This document shows positions 1-8,144 of a stretch of DNA of 64,000 nucleotides, one piece after another (position 1 is the first letter of the stretch; every line of letters starts with the position of its first letter). Below the pieces are notes generated by a model that searched no databases, had not been told where the DNA came from, and saw only the letters and a list, made by a program, of their open reading frames with translations. The DNA lies in contig CAVYXC010000003.1 in the NCBI GenBank assembly GCA_963772515.1, positions 248,001 to 312,000 on the forward strand, written 5' to 3'. A program made the translations under genes and the position numbers. The DNA is from JAFAHD01 sp963772515 (GTDB lineage Bacteria > Vulcanimicrobiota > Vulcanimicrobiia > Eremiobacterales > Eremiobacteraceae).

Positions 1-2
1 CA

Positions 3-1979
3 TGGAGCTCGGGCACGGGCGATCCGACCATCGACGCAGTGCCCGACTCGCGTTTTCTGCTGTTGAAGATCCATGACAGCATCCTCGAGCTGCCCAACGA
101 CGGCTACCAACCGCGGCTCGCCGACGACCGCGTCGGATATTTCTTGACCGCGCGCCGTCAGTACGACGACCAGCAGCACGGCATCACCAACTTCGAAGTA
201 TACCTCAATCGTTGGAACGTCGAAAAGTCCGATCCGTCCGCTCGCGTCTCGCCCGCGAAGAACCCCATCGTGTTCTACATCCTCAACGAAGTGCCGCCGG
301 AGTATCGCGCGCCGCTGCGCGACGCCATGCTCGAGTGGAACAAAGCCTTCGAGGCGATCGGCATCACGCATGCGATCGAAGTGAGGCAACAGCCCGACGA
401 CCCGAACTGGGACCCCGACGATGCCCGATATTCGATCGTCCGTTGGGCGACCACGCCGATCCCGGCGTTCGGTGCGGCTGGTCCGTCGGTAGCCAACCCG
501 TTGACGGGTGAGATCTTCCGCGGCGAAGTCATCATGGACGCGAACGTCGTGCGCGCCTACAACGTCAGATACCAGGAGATCATCGACCCGACGATCGCAG
601 AGCAGTCAGCGGCCACCTTCGCGTGCCAGATGCACGATTGCGATCTCGGCGCGCAAGTCAGCGAGCAGCGCGACTGGGCCGAACTCGCCCTGGAGCTCGA
701 CGGCCGCCTGACCGAGCCCAGCCAGCAATACACCATGGACAGCATCAAGCAGATCATGCTGCACGAGTTCGGACACACCCTGGGATTGCGCCACAACTTT
801 GGATCGGAAGTCATCTACACGATGCCGCAGGTCCAGAGCAAGACCTTTGCGCGCTCGCACGGGATCGTCGGTTCGGTCATGGCGTATACGCCGGTCAACC
901 TGTCGCCGCACGGGCAACCACAGGGCGACCTGTTCATGCTCCACCTCGGTCCGTGGGACTATGCGATGATCAAGTACGGCTATGAGGTGATTCCCGCAAG
1001 CTCGCCCGAACAAGAGCTCCCGACGCTGCGCGCGCTCGCTGCGACCTATACCCAACCGGATCTCCACTATTCGACGGACGAAGACGCCCAATTCGCCAAC
1101 GGCTTCGCGACCGATCCACGGGCGAACCCGTTCGACCTCACCAGCGATCCCTTGCTGTTCGCACGCAACAATCTTGTGATCGATCAGCGCATGTTCAACA
1201 TCTTGCTGACGCGGCGCCCGCAATCCGGTGAGAGCTACGAGATCGTGCGCCGCGACGTCGCGACGGTGCTGGCCAACTGGTACCGCTATACGCTGTATGC
1301 GACGACGTACATGGGGGGCGAATACTTCACGCGCAATCACAAGAACGATCCCAACGCGAAGACGCCATTCATCCCGATGCCGCGGGGGCAAGAGCGGCAA
1401 GCCTACGACTTGTTGGATCGCTACGTGTTCGGCGAGTCCGCGTTCGGTATCTCGCCGCTGCTGCTGAACAGCATGGGTTCGACGCGCTACGCCCACTGGC
1501 AGAGCGATCCAAACGACACGGGCAGGCTTGACTTCCCGCTCGAGGTTGCGATCACGAATTTCCAGACGCTGGTGTTGCGCCGTATGTTCGACCCCAACGT
1601 GCTCGCGCGGCTCGACAGCATGGAACTGCGAACGACCAAGCCCGGGCAGACGATGAGCTTGGCCGACCTATTCGACTGGACGTATCAGAGCGTCTACGGC
1701 GATCTGTCGAAGAGCGGGCTGACGACCATCGGCCCGGTGCAGCGCAGTTTGCAGTACCGCTACGCAGACCTGCTTGCGCACATCGCGTTGCGGCCCGATT
1801 ACGGCACGCCGAGCGACGCGCGTGCATTGGCTCGCCATCAGCTCGCATCGCTCTCGACCAGGATCAGCCAAACCCTGAACCGCGACACCCTCGACGAGGT
1901 CACACAGGCCAACCTCGAGGCGATCCGCAGCTCGGCCGACCGGGCGCTTAGTGCGCAGGTGCTCACACCGGCGCCGTAG
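3..1979 (+). CDS. Zinc-dependent metalloprotease (DUF5117/DUF4953 type), 5'-truncated by the window edge
   Basis: The reading frame is open from the first bases, so the true start lies outside the window; a GTG at 39 is only an internal codon. About 658 residues are present. The metzincin-type zinc site HEFGHTLGLRH is at about residues 254-264 of the fragment (bases 762-794): three zinc-binding histidines and the catalytic glutamate. The preceding text (a PRLADDRVGYF-like stretch, then NFEVYLNRW and PIVFYILNEVP) matches the conserved region ahead of the zinc site in the large secreted DUF5117/DUF4953 metalloproteases. Those are normally exported enzymes of more than 800 residues. The substrate is unknown. 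The fold and zinc site are seen; secretion is inferred from the family because the N-terminus is missing. Confidence 0.85.
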   Translation, partial: WSSGTGDPTIDAVPDSRFLLLKIHDSILELPNDGYQPRLADDRVGYFLTARRQYDDQQHGITNFEVYLNRWNVEKSDPSARVSPAKNPIVFYILNEVPPEYRAPLRDAMLEWNKAFEAIGITHAIEVRQQPDDPNWDPDDARYSIVRWATTPIPAFGAAGPSVANPLTGEIFRGEVIMDANVVRAYNVRYQEIIDPTIAEQSAATFACQMHDCDLGAQVSEQRDWAELALELDGRLTEPSQQYTMDSIKQIMLHEFGHTLGLRHNFGSEVIYTMPQVQSKTFARSHGIVGSVMAYTPVNLSPHGQPQGDLFMLHLGPWDYAMIKYGYEVIPASSPEQELPTLRALAATYTQPDLHYSTDEDAQFANGFATDPRANPFDLTSDPLLFARNNLVIDQRMFNILLTRRPQSGESYEIVRRDVATVLANWYRYTLYATTYMGGEYFTRNHKNDPNAKTPFIPMPRGQERQAYDLLDRYVFGESAFGISPLLLNSMGSTRYAHWQSDPNDTGRLDFPLEVAITNFQTLVLRRMFDPNVLARLDSMELRTTKPGQTMSLADLFDWTYQSVYGDLSKSGLTTIGPVQRSLQYRYADLLAHIALRPDYGTPSDARALARHQLASLSTRISQTLNRDTLDEVTQANLEAIRSSADRALSAQVLTPAP

Positions 1980-2029
1980 CGACTCGCGACGCGAGGACGC
2001 GCCGCCGTGGAACCGGAAAGGAGGACCGT

Positions 2030-2455
2030 ATGCGCACCATACTGCCCTCCTCTTTCTTGGGTGCGGCCGCGTTGGCAGCCGCGATCGTCGCCGGCGCGAG
2101 CAATGCGGTGGCGGATGCACCGACGCCGCCCTCGCAGGGATCGCCGCCGCCCAATCTTTTCGTGATCCGCACGTTCGGGTTCGTGCCCTCGAGCATGACC
2201 GTGACGTCGGGTACGCCGGTCGCGTTTCGCAACGAGGACACCAATGCGTCCCATACCGTCGCGTCGACGAATGGCGCCTTTGCGCCGCAGTTCCTCGGCT
2301 ACGGGATGGTTTTCACCGTGACGCTCGTCAAGCCGGGCAAATATCCGTTCAATTGCTCCGATTCGCCGTACATGAAAGGCGAGATCACGGTCACGGGCGG
2401 CGGCGGCTCGTCGAGTCCATTGCCAGGCGCGGCGCCCGTCCCCACAAGCTCTTAA
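2030..2455 (+). CDS. Secreted cupredoxin-like protein with an altered copper site
   Basis: 141 residues, with a strong Shine-Dalgarno (AAGGAGG) just before the ATG. An N-terminal signal peptide ends near residue 30 (SNAVADA). The rest is a small plastocyanin/amicyanin-type domain: a His75 (NASHTVAS) and, near the end, Cys109-x5-Met115 followed by KGEITV, which is how type 1 copper domains finish. In the usual C-x2-H-x2-M loop the histidine position is Ser112 (CSDSPYM). One of the four classical ligands is therefore missing, so copper binding is uncertain. A role as a periplasmic electron carrier is possible from the family but not shown. A short Pro/Ser tail follows the domain. Its 3' end overlaps the convergent next gene by 4 bp. 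Confidence 0.75.
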   Translation: MRTILPSSFLGAAALAAAIVAGASNAVADAPTPPSQGSPPPNLFVIRTFGFVPSSMTVTSGTPVAFRNEDTNASHTVASTNGAFAPQFLGYGMVFTVTLVKPGKYPFNCSDSPYMKGEITVTGGGGSSSPLPGAAPVPTSS

Positions 2456-3153
2456 CCGGCGGCCGCCCGGCGCGTCGATGAGCGGCCTGCCGCGGCGAGT
2501 CGTGGCATGCGGCGCGGCAGGACGATCGCACGCTCAGAACCCCGCGCGTTCACGCGGACGAACAGGGGCGAAATCCGTACCTCGACGGCCTGCGTGAAGA
2601 ACTCGGCACCCAGCTGGTAGGCATTCCCTTCGAGATGCAAGACGCACCTCGCGTTGACGACGGCGGGCGTCGCGGCGTCACGCCAATGGCGCGGGTTCTT
2701 CGCCCATCGGCAGAGGAACACGGCGAACATGTCTCGGCGCAGCCACAAGACCATAACGAGCGCGAGTAGGCCAAACGCATAGAGCAGGTTGGGTTGGAAC
2801 GCAAAGAATGCCCGCACCTGCGATATGATATCCGTGCCCGCGGCGGCACTCGCAGAAGAGGATCGGCGGGCGGATATCCGGCTGCTGCGCAACTGGGCGG
2901 CCGACGCGTGCGATTGCCGCGCGGGGGCACGTGGGACGTGCGCGACCGTGGGAGTGTGCTTGCCGTGGAGGTTAAAGCCTTGGGTCGCCGTGCCCGGTTC
3001 TACGTACGGCGTGAAGCCTGAGAAGCCGAGCATCGGCAGGACGGCCGGCGCCGCCGCGAGTCCGAGCAGCAGGCCGCAGAGGACAGCGAACAGCAATCCG
3101 AAGATTTCTTGTAACTGGACCTGCGGTTCACCGCCCGCGTTCCCACCAGGCAT
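2452..3153 (-). CDS. Hypothetical membrane protein with two predicted transmembrane segments
   Basis: 233 residues, not recognised. A hydrophobic segment at about residues 15-40 (EIFGLLFAVLCGLLLGLAAA) is followed by a Ser/Ala/Arg-rich linker and a second hydrophobic segment at about 120-138 (LLYAFGLLALVMVLWL). The C-terminal ~90 residues are soluble, with a basic Arg/Ala-rich end. The opposite strand also has open frames here, but only this frame shows membrane segments flanked by positive charges as in real membrane proteins. It converges on the cupredoxin gene with a 4-bp stop overlap. The start codon is uncertain because no clear ribosome site precedes it. Confidence 0.5.
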   Translation of the reverse strand: MPGGNAGGEPQVQLQEIFGLLFAVLCGLLLGLAAAPAVLPMLGFSGFTPYVEPGTATQGFNLHGKHTPTVAHVPRAPARQSHASAAQLRSSRISARRSSSASAAAGTDIISQVRAFFAFQPNLLYAFGLLALVMVLWLRRDMFAVFLCRWAKNPRHWRDAATPAVVNARCVLHLEGNAYQLGAEFFTQAVEVRISPLFVRVNARGSERAIVLPRRMPRLAAAGRSSTRRAAAG

Positions 3154-3295
3154 TCGTCTAATCCCACAAGACAGCCCGATCCCCCGGAAGCCACTATTAC
3201 GCGCGTGATAACCAAAGGTCCTCGAACTGGCTCATCAAAACGGAAGACTCGAAAAATCCGTACAAAAGTGAATCGTGGGAAGGGCGGGATAGCCG

Positions 3296-3814
3296 ATGAC
3301 TGCACCGTCGACGGTGAAGACGCTGCGCCTGACTGGCCGCCGCGTCCAAGACAGCGATCTCGAATACGTCATCGAAACTGATAGCAACATCCGCATCCAG
3401 CGCTGGCTCTTCGGAAAAGTGCAAACGCAGCAGGAGTCGCGCGAACGCCATGCCCGGTGGATGCAAGGGTGGCATGATGCCGGCTTCGGGTTTTGGATTT
3501 TCCGCGATGACGCGGGCACGATTGTCGGGCATGGGGGTATCTTCCGTTCGCCGCGCGAGGAAGGTGAAATCGAAGTCGGTTATGCGCTGAGGCCTGCGTA
3601 CTGGGGTCAGGGCTTTGCAACCGAGATAACGCGTCTCTCGCTCAAAGTGGGGTTTGAGGAAGTCGGGGCGCGACGCATCATCGGCATCGCGCAATCGACC
3701 AACGTTGCGTCGCGCCACGTGATGGAGAAGTGCGGGATGGTCTTCGAGGCGCTGTTACCGTCGCTCGATGGTATCGATGGCGTTCGCTATGCGATCGAGC
3801 TCGCTGCGCCTTGA
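3296..3814 (+). CDS. GNAT-family N-acetyltransferase (RimJ/RimL type)
   Basis: 172 residues. It opens with TLRLTGRRVQDSD, the usual start of the acetyltransf_3 (RimJ/RimL) subfamily. It has the central EIEVGYALRPAYWGQGFATE block, in which the Q-x-x-G-x-A-like turn binds acetyl-CoA pyrophosphate, and ends with STNVASRHVMEKCGM, the conserved Asn...Lys-Cys-Gly-Met element. Length is normal for the family. The enzyme should transfer an acetyl group from acetyl-CoA to an amine, possibly a protein N-terminus or a small metabolite; the substrate cannot be told from sequence. A purine-rich stretch ahead of the ATG serves as ribosome site. Neighbours give no functional hint. Confidence 0.88.
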   Translation: MTAPSTVKTLRLTGRRVQDSDLEYVIETDSNIRIQRWLFGKVQTQQESRERHARWMQGWHDAGFGFWIFRDDAGTIVGHGGIFRSPREEGEIEVGYALRPAYWGQGFATEITRLSLKVGFEEVGARRIIGIAQSTNVASRHVMEKCGMVFEALLPSLDGIDGVRYAIELAAP

Positions 3815-3958
3815 ACGCGACGTAGGCCGACCTGTCAGGCGTCACACCCGTTGAAGTTCACAAGTTCTTCGTCTGTGGCGCGATACGTCCGGGTTAGGAT
3901 GGATGAGGTCCCGTGGCAGGCCGTTGTCGGGCCACAAGGTCGAAAGATAGGAACGCCG

Positions 3959-5041
3959 ATGAAACGTCTCATAGCTCTGCTTTGCGTGGTCCTCGCATCG
4001 TCAGTTTGGCAACCCGCGAGCGCGTGCACGGGCATCCGGCTGAGCGCAAAGGACGGGAGCGTCGTGGTGGCGCGCACGATGGAATTCGGCGCCGATCTCC
4101 AATCCAAGGTGGGAATCTTTCCCGCGGGCACCACGATCACCGGGCTCCTGCCTGATGGTAAGAACGGCATGGTCTTCAAGACCAAGTACGGCATCGTCGG
4201 CGCAAATGCATTCGGGCTCCCGATGGTCGTCGACGGCATGAACGACCGTGGTCTTTACCTTGGCGAATTCTTCTTTCCCGGTTACGCCGGATACGCGACG
4301 GTCACAAGCGACAACGTCTCGCGTGCGATGGCGGGATATCAGTACGGCATGTGGATCCTCGGAAACTTCACGACCGTGGCCGAGGTCAAAGCGGCATTCG
4401 ACCGAGTCGTGCTCGCGCCCACAGTGGTGCCGGAGCTCCAAATGGCACCGCCGGTCCATTTTAGGATCGTCGATAAGAGCGGCGCCGCCGTCGTCATCGA
4501 GCCGCTCAATGGCAAACTCGTGATCTACGATGACCCATTTGGCGTCCTGACAAACTCGCCGACATTTGATTGGCAAATGACAAACCTAGGAAACTATGTC
4601 GGGCTCTCGCCGAACAACCGCTCTAACCTCACGGCGGGCGGCTACACCGTGAACGGATTCGGGCAGGGGAGCGGACTATATGGGCTGCCGGGCGACTACA
4701 CTCCGCCTTCTCGTTTTGTGCGTGCCGTCGCATTCGAGCAGAGCGCGGTTCAGCCGGCGACTGCCTCAGACGCGGTGCAACAGGTGTTCCACATCCTTAA
4801 TAACTTCGACATCCCGGTGGGCGCGGTCCGCGATGACAGCACTGGCAAGACGATCGACGAGTGGACGTTGTGGACCACCGCAGAGGATCTCACGAACCTT
4901 CAATTCTACTTCCGAACGTTCACCGACCAGTCATTACGCAGCGTAGACGTGCGCCAAGCGTTGCGCTCGGCCAGCGACAAGATCATCTATCTCCCGCTCG
5001 AATCAGATCGCACGACGCCGATAAGCAGCGTAAACCCGTAG
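3959..5041 (+). CDS. Linear amide C-N hydrolase (choloylglycine hydrolase / penicillin V acylase family), exported
   Basis: 360 residues from the ATG at 3959. An in-frame start further upstream would add 36 residues ahead of a good signal peptide and is less likely. The signal peptide (MKRLIALLCVVLASSVWQPASA) ends directly before Cys23, the expected N-terminal nucleophile (Ntn) exposed by cleavage. Downstream come family blocks: DGMNDRGLYLGEF, a PFGVLTNSPTFDWQ segment with the conserved Asn-Ser-Pro, and NLGNYVGLSPNNR. Enzymes of this family cleave amide bonds in conjugated bile salts, penicillin V or acyl-homoserine lactones. The substrate here is unknown, and an exported enzyme fits the last two better. 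Confidence in the family is high. Confidence 0.9.
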   Translation: MKRLIALLCVVLASSVWQPASACTGIRLSAKDGSVVVARTMEFGADLQSKVGIFPAGTTITGLLPDGKNGMVFKTKYGIVGANAFGLPMVVDGMNDRGLYLGEFFFPGYAGYATVTSDNVSRAMAGYQYGMWILGNFTTVAEVKAAFDRVVLAPTVVPELQMAPPVHFRIVDKSGAAVVIEPLNGKLVIYDDPFGVLTNSPTFDWQMTNLGNYVGLSPNNRSNLTAGGYTVNGFGQGSGLYGLPGDYTPPSRFVRAVAFEQSAVQPATASDAVQQVFHILNNFDIPVGAVRDDSTGKTIDEWTLWTTAEDLTNLQFYFRTFTDQSLRSVDVRQALRSASDKIIYLPLESDRTTPISSVNP

Positions 5042-5070
5042 GGGCGCTGGGCGCCGCGTGTGTATGTGCG

Positions 5071-5541
5071 TTATTTCTTCTTAGTGTAAGTGACGTCAAA
5101 GTCGTGCTGCCATTGCTTGCCATCATTCGATTTGCGCCACGTTGCAGTTATCTTGGTGCGATCTTTGCTGAAGACGCCCTCAAAGCGTTGTGAAAACTTC
5201 TTAGAATTTCGCCACATTCTCCATTTGGCGTCGGTCAAGCTCATTTCATACACTCTGGAAACTCGCCTCGCGTCAAAGTAGAGAACTGTAAACGAATCCG
5301 ACGAGTCGTCCCTTCCCATTAGCCAGGTTGCCTGCGGAGCTTTGATGGCACCATGGTACATGACGAGAAATGCCCCAGCCTGGACCCACCGAAAATGGAT
5401 AGGTCCATGAACTGTGGTTTGCGGATCAGGTAGAAATGATGCATTTGATAATTCCATATCCCAATCTCCGACAAACACTTCGAGAGGCTTGAGCGCTGGA
5501 TTAATCTTAAGAGGTTGTGTAGCAGGGCGACGGTTTGGCAT
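5071..5541 (-). CDS. DUF1579-like protein
   Basis: 156 residues from the ATG at 5541; an ORF extension to 5664 is Arg/Pro-rich and looks non-coding. The sequence has the DUF1579-type pattern: an early FVGDWDMEL, then HFRWVQAGAFLVMYHG, then a region of beta strands with SFTVLYFDARRVSRVYEM and a W-R-x-W-R strand, ending in TATWRKSNDGKQWQHDFDV. These are small beta-barrel proteins of unknown function. No signal peptide is visible. Base composition is noticeably more AT-rich than the neighbours, which hints at recent acquisition. It converges on the amidase gene. Confidence 0.65.
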   Translation of the reverse strand: MPNRRPATQPLKINPALKPLEVFVGDWDMELSNASFLPDPQTTVHGPIHFRWVQAGAFLVMYHGAIKAPQATWLMGRDDSSDSFTVLYFDARRVSRVYEMSLTDAKWRMWRNSKKFSQRFEGVFSKDRTKITATWRKSNDGKQWQHDFDVTYTKKK

Positions 5542-5710
5542 GCCGGGCCGCTTTCGGGGGTGCACACGAATAACCCGGCCGGTAGTTCCCGGTGCTGAGC
5601 GCCGAACGCGCCAAGGCGCCGGCGGTCGCGGCACCACGCCCTCCGACTGGGGCGTCTTATTCATCCTGTTTTTCGAAGGTTCGTTGACAAAGCCGTCCTA
5701 AGGTAGCGAT

Positions 5711-6061
5711 ATGAAACGAGCTATCTTGGCCTGCGTGGCCGGCGCGGCGATTTCATTGTTGATGGCGGGTACCGCATGGGCCAACTCGCTTGACGGCGTG
5801 ATCACGAGCTACGACAGTGGCAATCAAGGCACAGACATGACGGTCAAGGCCAGCGACGGACGAAACCACCGCTTGTGGTTCGACAACATGAAGAAGCCGC
5901 TCTTCCAAGGGAAGCCCTTGCCGTGGTGCCCGAGCTTTCCTTGCGACGGCTGGCCGAGCCAACTCGTCCTCGGCAAGACCCACGTGCGAGTGTATGTCGT
6001 CAGCCAGACGATCGGGGGAACAACGGTCGAGTCGCCGACCAAGATCACGTTGCTGCCGTAG
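5711..6061 (+). CDS. Small secreted hypothetical protein
   Basis: 116 residues, not recognised. A clear signal peptide (MKRAILACVAGAAISLLMAG, cleavage near TAWA-N at residues 24-25) is followed by about 90 residues predicted as beta strands: SLDGVITSYDSGNQG, then DMTVKASDGRNHRLWFD. Two cysteines (WCPSFPC) could form a disulfide once exported. The architecture, a short OB-like beta protein, suggests a periplasmic or surface role, but no function can be assigned. The next gene starts 17 bp after its stop on the same strand and is also secreted, so the two may be co-transcribed. Confidence 0.65.
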   Translation: MKRAILACVAGAAISLLMAGTAWANSLDGVITSYDSGNQGTDMTVKASDGRNHRLWFDNMKKPLFQGKPLPWCPSFPCDGWPSQLVLGKTHVRVYVVSQTIGGTTVESPTKITLLP

Positions 6062-6077
6062 GCGAAGGGCGGGAATC

Positions 6078-6716
6078 ATGTCGCATACGAACCGAGGCGC
6101 ATCGAGCGCGCGCAATATTCTTTCGATTGCTCTACTTGCTGGGATCGCTTGCACGGCCGGTTCTCCCGATCCCACCGCCGCACTGGTGGCTTGGGCCGAA
6201 CATGCCCCACCTCAGGCCGTCAACAGAGTGACTTCAAGCGTGGAAACCGCGGTCGAGGACTATTTCGGCGCCGTTCCTATATCGCAGTGGAAGGGTAGGA
6301 GAGATCAAAGCGGACTCGCCGCTAATGGCCTCGACCTGCCGACTGCCGGCGCCGGTTCGACGTGGGTATACGATCCCGTACACCACATCGCTGCGGTCAG
6401 TTTCGGCGGCGAACAGGTGGGCAACTCGATTATGTATGCTGATCCGCCTCCCTCGAAGATCCCGTCAAGAGACCTTTCCGGCGTCGTGTCAGCGCGAGGT
6501 CTGAAGCTGGGCGTGACGCCGATGCAGGCGGTACTCGACCTCGGCGTCACCACGGCCGCAGTGCAGCAGGTGGACGCGCACTACTCGGCGTTGTCGGTGA
6601 AAAAGAGCTTCAAATGCCACTTCGAAGGCCAGTTCACCACCTGCGGGCACTACGCCGATGTGATCTTCCATGACGGCCTCGCCACGTACATATCGTTCGC
6701 GGATCCAGGCCCGTAG
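6078..6716 (+). CDS. Secreted hypothetical protein
   Basis: 212 residues from the ATG at 6078, chosen because a GGGCGGGAA ribosome site precedes it and because it starts a signal peptide (NILSIALLAGIACTAG). A lipoprotein-like Cys occurs in IACTAGS, but the surrounding residues are not a clean lipobox. The mature part contains a predicted beta domain (VYDPVHHIAAVSFGGEQVG) and a C-terminal region with LKLGVTPMQAVLDLGV followed by two cysteines (FKCHFEGQFTTC). Family unknown. It lies 17 bp after another secreted protein gene. Confidence 0.6.
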   Translation: MSHTNRGASSARNILSIALLAGIACTAGSPDPTAALVAWAEHAPPQAVNRVTSSVETAVEDYFGAVPISQWKGRRDQSGLAANGLDLPTAGAGSTWVYDPVHHIAAVSFGGEQVGNSIMYADPPPSKIPSRDLSGVVSARGLKLGVTPMQAVLDLGVTTAAVQQVDAHYSALSVKKSFKCHFEGQFTTCGHYADVIFHDGLATYISFADPGP

Positions 6717-6729
6717 AAGAAGCCCCGAG

Positions 6730-7302
6730 CTAGGAACTGCGGCGCTCTCGGGCCTCCTCGACCTCGTCGCGGATGACGCTCGGCACAGGCGGCATGATCG
6801 GGCTGGGCGCGCTGGTCGGGGCAATCGCGAGTACCTTATCGCGTGGGCCGAACGCAAGAACCGCGACGACTATGGCGCCGAGCGTCAGCCATGCTGTGTG
6901 CAGGTAGTCGCCTACGAACGCGCTGAGAGCGGCGGCCAACGCCGCGATGATCACGGCGGCGAGAATCCATGCGTTGTGGCGGCGTATAGTCGCGGCGACC
7001 GTCGGGTGGGTGAGTTGGGCCTTGACTTGCTGGAACACCGACAGCGCAATCGGCCCATCGAACCACTCGCCGTGAACGCGCCACGGCTCCAGTGCCTTGT
7101 GCAACGAGTGCTCGACGTTGATGCCCGGAAGGGGTCCGATGACCTCGGCCAGATACAACTGATCCGCGCTGTCGGTCTGTAATGTCTCGAGCCGGCGCAG
7201 GACATTCTTGGCGCGACCTATCTTCGCGATGAGTCGGTTCGGGTTGATGATGCAGTAGGTTGAATCGGTTGACACGGTAATCAGAATATCGGCCCCACGC
7301 AC
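6730..7302 (-). CDS. GIY-YIG-like (T5orf172/Mug113 type) domain protein with two C-terminal membrane segments
   Basis: 190 residues from a GTG start. Residues ~15-90 fit the Mug113/T5orf172 branch of the GIY-YIG superfamily: TYCI for GIY, KIG for YIG, then the catalytic-type arginine in NVLRRLETLQT, the glutamate in VEHSLHKAL and the terminal HGEWF. The second half has two hydrophobic segments (about 110-127 and 137-152) and a cytoplasmic Pro/Glu tail. GIY-YIG domains cut nucleic acid; the Mug113 branch is common in phages and accessory regions, but attachment to a membrane anchor is unusual. Function is unknown. Whether the domain is catalytic cannot be decided here. Confidence 0.65.
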   Translation of the reverse strand: MRGADILITVSTDSTYCIINPNRLIAKIGRAKNVLRRLETLQTDSADQLYLAEVIGPLPGINVEHSLHKALEPWRVHGEWFDGPIALSVFQQVKAQLTHPTVAATIRRHNAWILAAVIIAALAAALSAFVGDYLHTAWLTLGAIVVAVLAFGPRDKVLAIAPTSAPSPIMPPVPSVIRDEVEEARERRSS

Positions 7303-7405
7303 GGTCGGGTGACTGTTTGCAAGGTATTTGTGTCCCCCGTTACATTAGATTGTGAGCAACGGCGCTATGCACTCGAAGATCGCCACATGCCACGGTTAGC
7401 GTGAA

Positions 7406-7438
7406 CGAAAAAGCCGCAACGCCTTACACGTCGCGGCT
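7406..7438 (-). terminator. Rho-independent terminator of tRNA-Ala(GGC)
   Basis: On the minus strand a 10-bp stem (AGCCGCGACG with CGTTGCGGCT, one G-U pair) with a 7-nt loop is followed by a run of five T. It lies just 3' of the tRNA-Ala(GGC) gene, so it ends that transcript. Confidence 0.75.
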
Positions 7439-7443
7439 TCCAA

Positions 7444-7519
<76 letters not shown>

Positions 7520-7562
7520 GAGCGAGCGGTCGACTTCAAGCGCCGCCCTGGCGACTCCCGCT

Positions 7563-8021
7563 CTACTTGACGGTGGTGTCGCCTTTGCCGACGACCGCAT
7601 CGGCCGCTGTCATCAGCACGGTGATCGGCCCCGTGTAGCCCGGTTTCAGATCGAAGTAGACGACGGCCTTGCCGGTCGCGCCCGGGTCGAGCGAATCGAC
7701 ATCGCACTTGTTCTCAGCCGATTGATCGGCGTTGATCACCGTGCCGTCCGAAAGCGAGATCGAGAACTCCGAAGGATCGCATTGGACCGGGTCCTTCGAG
7801 ATGTTGTGGATCGAGAAACCCAGGCGCAGCAGTGCTGCGCCTCCGGTGGTCACTGCTACATCGTCGAACGCGAGGTCGACCGCCTTGCGCATCGGTAGCG
7901 GCGCCTGCGAAGCCTGGGGTGACGCGCTGGTCGAGGGCGCGGTCGTCTCTTTTTTCGAGCACGCGGGAGAAAGCACGATCAACAGGGCGAGAGCGCTCAT
8001 AGCCGCGATGGTCCGGTTCAT
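7563..8021 (-). CDS. Putative lipoprotein (DUF4352-like)
   Basis: 152 residues from the ATG at 8021 (five in-frame codons upstream also fit but lack support). An N-terminal export signal ends in the lipobox LSPAC, so the cysteine at about residue 21 is probably lipidated; a Ser/Thr/Pro/Gln linker follows. The mature domain (DVAVTTGGAALLRLGFSIHNISKDP...) resembles immunoglobulin-like DUF4352 domains, which hold an extracellular beta-sandwich. Role unknown. It lies between tRNA-Ala and the divergent amino-acid permease gene. Confidence 0.7.
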   Translation of the reverse strand: MNRTIAAMSALALLIVLSPACSKKETTAPSTSASPQASQAPLPMRKAVDLAFDDVAVTTGGAALLRLGFSIHNISKDPVQCDPSEFSISLSDGTVINADQSAENKCDVDSLDPGATGKAVVYFDLKPGYTGPITVLMTAADAVVGKGDTTVK

Positions 8022-8144
8022 GTTGACATCCCTCACTGCGCAAACGCGTGCGATGAACTGGAAACCTCGATTTGCGGCCGTTCGGTCTCGCGAGCGGGAA
8101 ATCCCACGAGCCGTCTGAAATCACGGGCGACCGTAGGGAGCTAA

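Noticed and set aside
3154..3295. Regulatory or RNA gene in the gap before the GNAT gene
   Set aside because: No stable stem, promoter pair or conserved RNA pattern could be supported.
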